Shown here: piece after piece, positions 48,114 to 57,600 of the stretch | Layout of the letters: each line of letters begins with the position of its first letter | How positions within the stretch are numbered: position 1 is the first letter of the stretch | Assembly (NCBI RefSeq): GCF_017654505.1 | Contig: NC_054539.1 | Location: 73,161,913 to 73,225,912 of the forward strand | DNA length: 64,000 nucleotides | Reading direction: 5' to 3' | Source of the DNA: Polyodon spathula | Taxonomy: Eukaryota; Chordata; Actinopteri; Acipenseriformes; Polyodontidae | Made by a program: the position numbers and the translations under genes | Notes under the pieces: model-generated | The model's input: only the letters and a program-made list of their open reading frames with translations | Told to the model about the DNA's origin: nothing | Database searches by the model: none

Positions 48114-48509
48114 AATCTTATCTGAGGACAGAGAAAATGTTAGGTTATCATTTTCAGTAAATACTAGTAACTAGTTAAGTAACCCTTAAACTGAAAACTC
48201 TTTCATAATTAGGCTTCAAAGACCAACCACAAGCAGGAGAAAATAAAATGGGACTGCTTGAGCTCCCACTGGCTATCACCCCTTGTGTGTCCCTAAGCAG
48301 CTTTGGGTCTGTAGCCTATCCTCATCACTAATGCAGACAGGCCCCTGGCAGTGTGATTAACACCTGGATCCAGTGCCTCTCTGGATCTCAGTTGCATACT
48401 CGCCAGGTGTTTATGTTCTTCTCTACACACACCACTGGAATGCAGAGGGTTGGAGCACAGAGGCACACTGCCTAGTTCTTTACCTGCAGGTATGAGCCAA
48501 CACATTCTT

Positions 48510-48515
48510 TTTATT
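48510..48515 (-). terminator. Candidate CASP8AP2 polyadenylation signal
   Basis: TTTATT on the + strand is AATAAA on the - strand, about 90 bases after the CASP8AP2 stop codon. This would give a very short 3'UTR; sites further downstream remain possible. Confidence 0.4.
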
Positions 48516-48601
48516 TTATGTGAATGTATTGTACATATACCTTCAAACTGTGCTTTTCACATAGTTCATCGACTAAATAAAGCACTGTCCAATGCAGATT
48601 T

Positions 48602-48664
48602 TCAGCTGTTCATTTTTTCAGTCTTCTTGAACAGTTTCATCAGCTGGCCAAACCTCTCATAAAC
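48602..48664 (-). CDS. casp8ap2: CASP8AP2 last coding exon and stop
   Basis: The acceptor on the - strand is TTTTTATTTGCAG/GTTTAT. It encodes [20 protein letters not shown] and then TGA, the end of the Myb/SANT-like domain. The human ending is similar (FQQLMKLFEK). Confidence 0.93.
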   Translation of the reverse strand, partial: VYERFGQLMKLFKKTEKMNS

Positions 48665-51600
48665 CTGCAAATAAAAATAAATAAAAAAAATCACAACAAA
48701 AATGTCTATGACCCCAAAAAAAAAAAAAAACATCCCACACACAAAAAAGACCCTCCTCTTAATATCCCAAGAAAGAAAAAAATGTATAGAAGCAAAGCGC
48801 AGTGGAGGCAACAAATGGAAAGATTTCAAGCACAGTCCAAAAAGATCTTAGATAAATTATGAAATTATTCCAGCTCATGAAGTGAGTTAAAGTAAACCCA
48901 GGCTGCTTCTTACCTGAGATGGAGACTTGTTTAACCTGGAGGCCAGTGAGCAAAAGGTTTCTTCAGAGGCTCCTTGCTTCTTGATGTCAACCAGAATAGC
49001 CCGGTCATCATCCCTGTAGGGCAGCAGGAAACACATTAAAGCACAGAAATCAATGAGCTCGACAGATACAACATGACACCATCTCATGAGCATGCTGACT
49101 GAACTGAAAAACATCAATGTAGAACTAGAAATAAAAAAAAACAGTAGAAGGGTCATTAAAAACCAATGAGATGGACATTACAAGTGATGATGATGAAGGA
49201 TGAAGTGTAGCAGAGTCATTAATCGTACAGCAGTTATGAAACTGTATAATAAGACTTTTTAAATGTATTACTTATTAATGCACTTGCGCATTCTTGGCCT
49301 CAGTAGTTAATGGGAAAGTATGTATATTCAGAATCTTGCAAGAATAAAAATAAATGCAAGGACTGGTTGGTTCCATTAATATTTTTAGAAACTTAAAATG
49401 TGTCTTGTTTTTGTTTTGGTGGTTTTGTAAGAAATGCAAAAGAAAAAATGGAATACATGAAAAAATAGAAAACAAAATACAGCTTATGGCTTACCTTTTC
49501 TGTGTTCCTATGTACTAACAATCAATAATTCTCTTATGTCTTTAATTTAGAAATTGCTTCACATTTTTCTCTTGTTTCACTTGCTTAAAAATGTGGACTT
49601 TACTTTGAAATTTACTGTGTGCTACTACTATTCTAACAAATTATTTTGCAATTACTTTTTATACACGTAAGTAACTTTTACTTGCTCTTTAAATCTTGAC
49701 GCCTAAAATCATTAAAAAAATTAACAAAGTTACACTTCTGAATTTTGGGTCCCTATTACGACACATATTTGGGCCCAGGATAGGCAGTTTTAGACCCCTG
49801 CAATAAATTTTCAGTGGGGGGAGTTGCCACCTGCACCCGTGCCAGGGGAGGACCCCCATACCCCCCCATGTACCTGCACTGTGGCAGGACCCCCATACCC
49901 CCTTGCGCCTGCACTGGGGGAGGACCCCCATACCCCCCTGCGCTGGGGGAGGATCCCCATAACCCCCATGTCCCCCTGCACCTGCACTGGGGAAGGACCC
50001 CCATACCCCCCTGCACCTGCGCTGGGGGAGGACCCCCATACCCGCCTGCACCTGGGCTGGGGGAGGAGCCCCCAAAACCCCCTGCACCCATGATGGGGGA
50101 GGACCCCCCAAAACCCCCTGCACCCGCGCTCGGGGACACCCAAAAACACCCTGCCTTCTACTTGGGATTTCTAGCATCCTACTTTAAATGAAAGTGAAAA
50201 GACTGATGATGTTAGGGTGATGAAAGTAGACCGCTTTATAAATGTATTTACCTTGTCCATGCTACCAAAACCGCTCCTTTCTTTTTGATGACATTCTTGG
50301 CTGACAGGCTGTTGGGTGATGGTGCAGGAAAGGATTTTCTACACTTCTTTATGCTGGGGGGGTTTCGTCCTTTTTTAGAATAACTGCTTTCTTCAAAATT
50401 CCTTTTCTTTTTCTTCTTGCCTTTGCAGACGGGGGTGGTGTCTCTCTTTGGTTTCTTGGCAGCGGGCTCAGAATGGCTCCTCTTCCGCTTGTTGCTGCCC
50501 GAGAGCTCGCCACCGCATTGCTCAGCCTCACTGTGGTCTTGGGATCGCCCAATCAGTAGCGAGCAGTTCTGAGAAGCCCCCTGATCAGAAGAATCGTCCT
50601 CCTCAGTTCCTGATAATGTCCTAGTATATTGATTAGAAGCTGGACTATTCATTGAATCTAAAACCTTTGACGAACTCTCTTTACCTAAATGCAAATCTGT
50701 GTCATCACATAAAGCGTTTATGACCGTTTTGACAGTAGTCCCATTGCAAATTGCCACAGCTGCAGCCGCGACTGTTGTGTACGGTTGCATTTCTTGATCT
50801 TCAGAGGGTTCAAGTAACTTACTCTCACTGCTCAGAGACTTCTGCTCCGTTTCTGAGGGGGCACTGGTAGAAGTGTGTCTGATTTTAACAATAAAGTGGT
50901 CATTGGATCGTTCCATAACTACGGCCTGCATTGGCAAATGGGGTTTGAACTGGAAGCCAGGTGGAATGGCCTGGCTGGGCCAGGTGGTGCTACTATCGGA
51001 GCTGCTGCTGGAGTTGTCTGAATCCAACACCAAGTGGATGTCCTGCTCAGTGGCTTCCTCCCCATCACAAAAGGCATCTTCAGTATAAGGGGCACTAAGG
51101 ACGCTATCCGGAACAGCCATGACCTCCCTGTGTTGTTGCTGCAAAAAGCTCAGGTGACTGTCTGATTTTAGTGGGGAAGGGATAGTGAGGGAAACCGCCA
51201 GATCTTCTGTCAACATAGAATGAGAGATTGACCACTGTGGAAGGGAGGCACATGAGGCTTCTGTATCCATCGAATTAGCACAAGGGACTTCCAACATACA
51301 GCTCTCATCTAATGCAGCTGGGTTCAGTGGTAGTCCGATTCTACCACCAAAAGCAGGGAATTTCTCAGGACTGATAACAGACCAAGGGGTAGAGGCTGGG
51401 ACTTTCATCGGTGTTAAAGCCTTGCTCGGGGTGGGCAGCATGAACAGCTTCTCTTCACCAGGAGCTGCCTTCCGAGGAGTCCCAACCAGCCAGCTGTGGC
51501 TGTCCCCGCCAGAAGCACTCTGCTCCAGCAGGTCAGACCCCTGCAGCAAACACTTAAAGATCTCCCCCATCTGAGAGTCTGTGACCAAGTTGAAAGTCAG

Positions 51601-54600
51601 GCTGGATGCCTGCTGCTCTGTTAAAATTTCAAAACTGAAATCTGATTTGTCAGGGACATTTAAAGGTTTTCTTGGGGTACAGGTGGCTAGGTCTATTGTG
51701 GGAGCAACATCTTTTTTAGGCAATTCCACTGTGTTTAATGTATTAACAGTAGACAAGCCAGGGTTTTGTTTGGAAATTTTAGTCGATGACTCTATATTAT
51801 TTTTTGCTTTATTGGCCTTGTAGTTATTTAGGTTTTTGCCCCTGCTTCCTAAGCCAGTCTTTGGAGATTTCAAGTTTGGGGACTTAAATAACTTTTTCAA
51901 ATCAGACTTTGTTTCAGTTTCTAAGGCTTTCCTCTTTGCTTTGTTGACTGGTGTCTTTGGCGATTTGATCGGCGTCTTCGTGTCCTCCTTATTTTCTTTC
52001 CTCGTATGGTCTTTATCCTTCTTGCCCTTCTGATCTGAAGGTTGTCCTAGATCAGCATATTCGCACAGACTAATCAGAGCAGCCTGGAGTTCTCTGAACA
52101 AGAAGTCAAATTGCTGCTCCACAAAGATCCAGAGCTTGCTTTTGAGATTGGGAGCCTTCTGCTCAAAGATGCGATTGACAATGCCGTTGTTGGAAATCTG
52201 CTTCAGCATCGCTGTAATGATCTTGCAGAGTTTGGACTTCAAGTTCTGTTCCGAGTTGGACAGTTTGGAGCAGTTTAGATTCTTAACAAACTCTGTGAAC
52301 TCCAAAAGGGACATTTCAATGACGTTGTAGAATGTTTTTGCCGGAAAGCTTTTGTGCAGCTTCATGTACTTTTTCCTTATTTGCATGCGTATAAACTTTA
52401 GCATGTCCATAACCTCGTGTATAGAGGAAGGATCTGAGTTTGACAAAGATGTCATAACAGTTTGAGAGCGTCTCTTATTTGAAGGGGATTTGTTTGAGGG
52501 GGACTGAGGGTTTTTTACTGCTGTTGAGTTGGCTTTGCTTTTCTTCGCAGTGTTGCCTTGAGAAGCTGCTGGTTTGACCTGCTTAGCTGCGGTTCTAGCC
52601 TTAGGACTGCTTGGTTTCTTCCCAAGCCCGGGACTCTCTTTTATCTGGCGAGTACAGGGGATCACAACCTGCTTCTCTTCTTCCTCGCTGTCACTCACAA
52701 TTTCTCCTTCTTCTAATTCATCCTTCACAGATGACGACGAGGAGCTTCCACTTTCCTTTGTCTCCTCCAGAGGGCTACATTCCGGCTCCTGATTCTCCTT
52801 GTTCACATCCATAATTTTTGTTTCTGGAGGAGTGACGCTTTTAAGAATTCCAGATAATTCTTAAAAAAAAAAAAAAAAAAAAAATACAAAAATTTAAATT
52901 AGTGCTTATACAAAAAATTATAATAAAATGAAAAAGATTTTAAATCAACATGTTGACTCTGGTTAATATGTGGAACCTGTAAATAAATTATAAAATTAAC
53001 AACACACAAAAAAGTTGATCACCACGCCCTTATATACACTGCATATACTAAAACTATATTACTAAAATATATCAAGACCAAGTTTAAAAGAGCAAAGTCC
53101 TTTGTGACAACTGCATCAGCACTTACACAAAGTGTGGAACATACATGTACAGACCCAAACCTGCCTCCACTATATCCCCCCTGTCTTATAAAGGAAGCTT
53201 TTGTTTATTAAATCAATAACAAAGAAACAGAATAAAAAAAAATAAAAAGTTTGCATACATACCCTTGTCTAAGCTCCTTACATATGGTGGCTTGCCTGGG
53301 CACCCGTGCCTTGGACTTTTCTTCAGGGGTCGAGCGGGGCTTGTTAGGGGGCTGATAACCTCAGGAATGTGACGGATGGTTTTCAGGGTAACCAGCATAG
53401 AATCCTCATCAAGAAGCAGCATTTCTGCAGGGCCCTCAGGCACAGCCTCTGAACATTCACTGGAATCTGGCTGCAAATGACAGCTGGTCGTATCAGCAAA
53501 GGCTGCATTTCCACTCGATTCATGCAACGTTGATGAAATGCTACTTTCTTCCTGCTGTGCCGACAACAATATAATCCTAGCTTTGCTGCTTCTTTTTATC
53601 AAATTGTTTTTCGTCCGATTGCACCGTGAACTTGTATCCATGTCTGAATTTTCAGATTTTCCTTCAGCTGTGAAGTCTTCCTCGTAACTGGAATTTTGAG
53701 TTATTTTTAAATTGTTTTCATGTATCACAGAGTAGTCAGAACTTTGCGGTTCTGTTTCTATGGTGTCAGTACTGGATACTAAATCTGTAGAACTATTATT
53801 TGACTCTGTGTCTATGGTAACATCTTGGGATGCTGTGTTTATAACAGTATTGGCCACATCACCGATGGTAACAGCCTGGGCCTCTGCTTCTGCTGTACAG
53901 CTCTTGTGTTTTGACTGAACATTAATGTCATAGACCCCAGTGTCAGTAGTAATGTCACTGTGTGTATCTACAGTAATGCTATGAGCAATGCTGCCCACAG
54001 TAATGTCTAAAACTATGTGATTTTCATTATCTGTAGTCATTTTACAGGCTTCAGCCTCTAAGGTCACAATGGGAGATTCAGTATTTGACTTATCAAGGGT
54101 CTTGTCATTTCCAATCAATTTCTGGGCCTCACTAACTATGGTAACATGGCGGACATCAGTATCATTGTGGGCCTCAGCACCTACAACAGCACCAAGAGCT
54201 TGCACAATACCATCACAGGTCGCTGTGTTGACAGTTGTCGCACACACTTCTGGTTCTTTGGTTAGTTCAGCTTTTATAGGACCACAGTCTGCTGCCAAAG
54301 CTTGGATAGCTACATCCACAACAGCAGCATCTACTTCTGTATCTACTTGTACAATTTCTTTTAAAGATACATCTTGCTCCATCATATTAAGAGGGAATGG
54401 GATCTTTTCACTATCTGCATCATTAGCGGCTGGGAGACTCTCCAAATCATTTCCTGTGACACAGTTTGAATGTGTCTTTTGAGAAGGAACATTGAGAACC
54501 TCTGAAACCTCTTTATCCTGTTCTGATGATTCGCTGCTTGTTTCAGCCTCATCTAGCACAACATATCCATCACCAAAAATATCTGACTGTCGAGCTTCCC

Positions 54601-57600
54601 CACCATCACCTGCCAACTCTCCCTCTCCAGAAAGCCTCTTTTCGAGCTCCCCTTCTCCGGTGGACATCTTTGGTTTTTTCACAGGTGAAAGTGTGAGATT
54701 AAGCGTTTCCATGAAACACAGTTTCCTATTCCTGCCATTTTCCACTATGTTGTTTTCCTGGCCTAGTTGACCATCATTGACTGCAAGTTCTGGCACTGTG
54801 CTACCCTGGATCTGAACTCTATCTTCAGACTCTGCATGTGTGTCTTGATTTGCAGACTTCTTTCTGGGTTCAGAGTCTCTTCTGCAGACACTGGAATTAA
54901 ACTTTGTTTCCTCATGCCTCCTTTTCTCTTCTCTTTTGCTGTCCCCTTTCTTTTTTTCTTCTTTCCTTTTACCCTCATCTTTCCTTCTCTCCTCTTTACT
55001 TTTGTCTCCCTTGCTTCTTTTCTTCTCCTCTTCTCTCCTCCGCTCTTCTTTTCTGTGTCTGTCTCTGGTGGGGCTCATCTCTTCCCTTCTGCTTGAAGAA
55101 GTCACAGACTTGTCCCCGTGTCGGCTTCTGAAGGAACTGCTGGCGTGCTTTCCTTCTTTTATGCTGGACTCTGGGGCTCTCTTTTCTGACCTTTCCTGGT
55201 CTTGACTGTGTTTCGGATCCCGCCGACTGCTCCTGCTTACCAGCTCACTATCTTTCTGACGATTTTTTGAACTATCCAATTCGCTAGATAGATGTCTTGA
55301 ACTCTCCAGCTGAGGACTTCGGTTCTTTGAGTGTGGAGGACTCTTCCCTTTCCCAGATCTCCTCTGCTGCTCTCTCTCCGTATGCGCACTTCTCCATCGG
55401 CTTTGCTTTTCCCTATCTTTTTCAGACTCTTTAAACTCTCTTCCTGCCGTCTCCCTCTCTCTTGACCTTTCCTCTTTTTTACCACAGATGCCATTCCTAA
55501 TGTTGTGATTTCGTTCCTCCTGGTATCTGAGCTTCCTTTCTCTGCTCTCCTGGAACTCTGATGTCCGTTTTTCAGTAACAGTCAGTTGCTTTGCAGTAGT
55601 TTCCATATAGGACTTGATAGCCCGTTTGTGGACTTTCCCAGCTGCCTCTCTGCACAAGTGTTCCATGTCTCTAGAATCATTGACATAATTGTCACTAGAA
55701 CACAGGACTGGTTTATCAGATCCCAATACATCATGACTGGATGGTATTCTGTTCTGACGGACTGGCACGTGAGCTGAAGAGTCTTCTTGTGCAGTTCCAG
55801 TAGCTGCATTCCCTGGCAGCTGGCTCGTGTTATTTGCTCCAGCACTCTGAATACATGTATTCCTGGTTCCCTGCGATGCGTCATTAGAGGAACCTCCCCC
55901 TCCACTTGGGCTGTCTGTGTTCCCTTGCCTGGTGTTCGCATACCTCTGAAAGTTAGCTGAAGACCGAGGACAATACTGATTAAATCCACCCCTCCCACTT
56001 CTGTAACAAAAAAAATGAGAGAAAGAGGTACAGATTACAGTATGTGAAATATTGCAATTTGGAAATCAGGTCATTTGTAGGTCAATGACTAAGGAGGATT
56101 TTAATGTCTGAAAGCATACATAAATTAGAATGCTCCCATAGACTAACACTCTTTAATAGTACGGTATACCATACTGTACACCCAGAGCCTCCTTGTGACT
56201 TGTACAATGTCAGTTTGACTTTGCTGGTTAATACATTATCTTCTGCTTTAAAATGCACAGAGCAGAATAGCCTTTTTGAACAGCTTTTGCTATTGTAGGA
56301 AGTGATGCTGGCAACACAGGACCACTAGCAATATTAATCAGCTCCTCTTGATACAAGACCACTGCATATTATGGTATTATTTTTACCTCTGTTGAAGTCT
56401 GCCGATTTCTTCATCCTTGCGTACAATTTCCATCCGGGCTGTTTTGATAAGTGCAGATATGTTCTTTTTTAGAAGCATATTTTCATTATTCAGACCAATG
56501 TTCTGTGAAGAGAGAGGAAAAAAAATATATCAATACAGATCATACAGGCATCCAAACAATTTAATGATGCTGTTCTTATGTTCTAAAAAATATTTACCAT
56601 TTATATATACTGTTCTCTCATTAGCTACTGCACTTTTACATAGCATTTATGTTATAGATGGACAAACCTGATTCTGCATTTCCTGTAGTTTGCAAAGTAA
56701 TTCTTTAACATGGATCTGAGTTTTCTCCAGCTTCACCAGCAACTGTAGCAAATGAAAAACAGAAAAAAAACAAACATAAATCTTCTGTATGTCAGTATTT
56801 TCAATGTAATAAATGAGCCACTGTCCAAATAATTAAGACAAGGTTCAATGTGTTGGTTGGCTAGTTATTCTGTATCCTGCTGTAGGGCTAATTCTACCAC
56901 TATGTCTAATGTGTCATCGGGGGTCCCGCAGGGATCTGTTGTAAATCGAAAGCACGGAATACATTTCCATTCTTATGCTGATGACACACAAGTGTATACT
57001 GAATTGACTACTGATACTACAAATGCCAATTCTAGGTTATCTGCTTGCTTGGATGATATTGTCGTTTGGATGATTAAACTTTCTACAGTGGAATTCTAAT
57101 GAGACTGAAATTATTTTGATAGGCACTAAACAATATCACTATTCCTGACCTCATGTGGTCATATCATTGTTGTATCCACATCAGCCAGGAATCTGGGAGT
57201 AATCTTACATTCTGCTCTTGGTTTTGAGGCTGATGTTTCGTCGGTGGTTAAGTCTTCTTCCTACCACTTGCAAAACATTGCTAGAGTTCGCTGTTACCTT
57301 ATACAAAAGGATGCTGAGATTCTAATCCATGCTTTAGTAACATTGCGTATTGATTACTGTAATGCATTGCTGATTGGGCTGCCTTCTCACCTGGTGAACC
57401 GGTTACAACTGGTCCAATATGCAGCTGCACGAATATTGACTGGTATAAAAAGGACTGAGCCTATTACACCTGTTGGAAAATTTACACTGGCTGCCCGTCA
57501 AGTTTCATATTACATTTAAAATCCTACTCTTGACTTGTAAGGCTGTTCGGGGAATAGGGCCTACATATTTATCTGATTTGGGGGCTGTGTGGTCCAGTGA

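Larger units (their letters stand above)
42421..48500. other. Intergenic region between BACH2 and CASP8AP2
   Basis: It contains an (AAT)n tract, a 73-bp direct repeat, a decayed piggyBac transposase, a small coding-like scrap on the - strand near 45600-45830 and a pogo-like MITE. No connexin (GJA10) open frame is seen. Confidence 0.8.

Noticed and set aside
49689..50191. Proline- and glycine-rich open frames on both strands resembling collagen-like proteins
   Set aside because: They coincide with the GC-rich minisatellite within a well-defined CASP8AP2 intron.
54069..55205. Hydrophobic + strand open frames (for example 54767-55205) that look like membrane proteins
   Set aside because: They are the antisense of the Lys/Glu/Arg-rich part of CASP8AP2, which reads as Phe/Leu/Ser-rich by complementarity.
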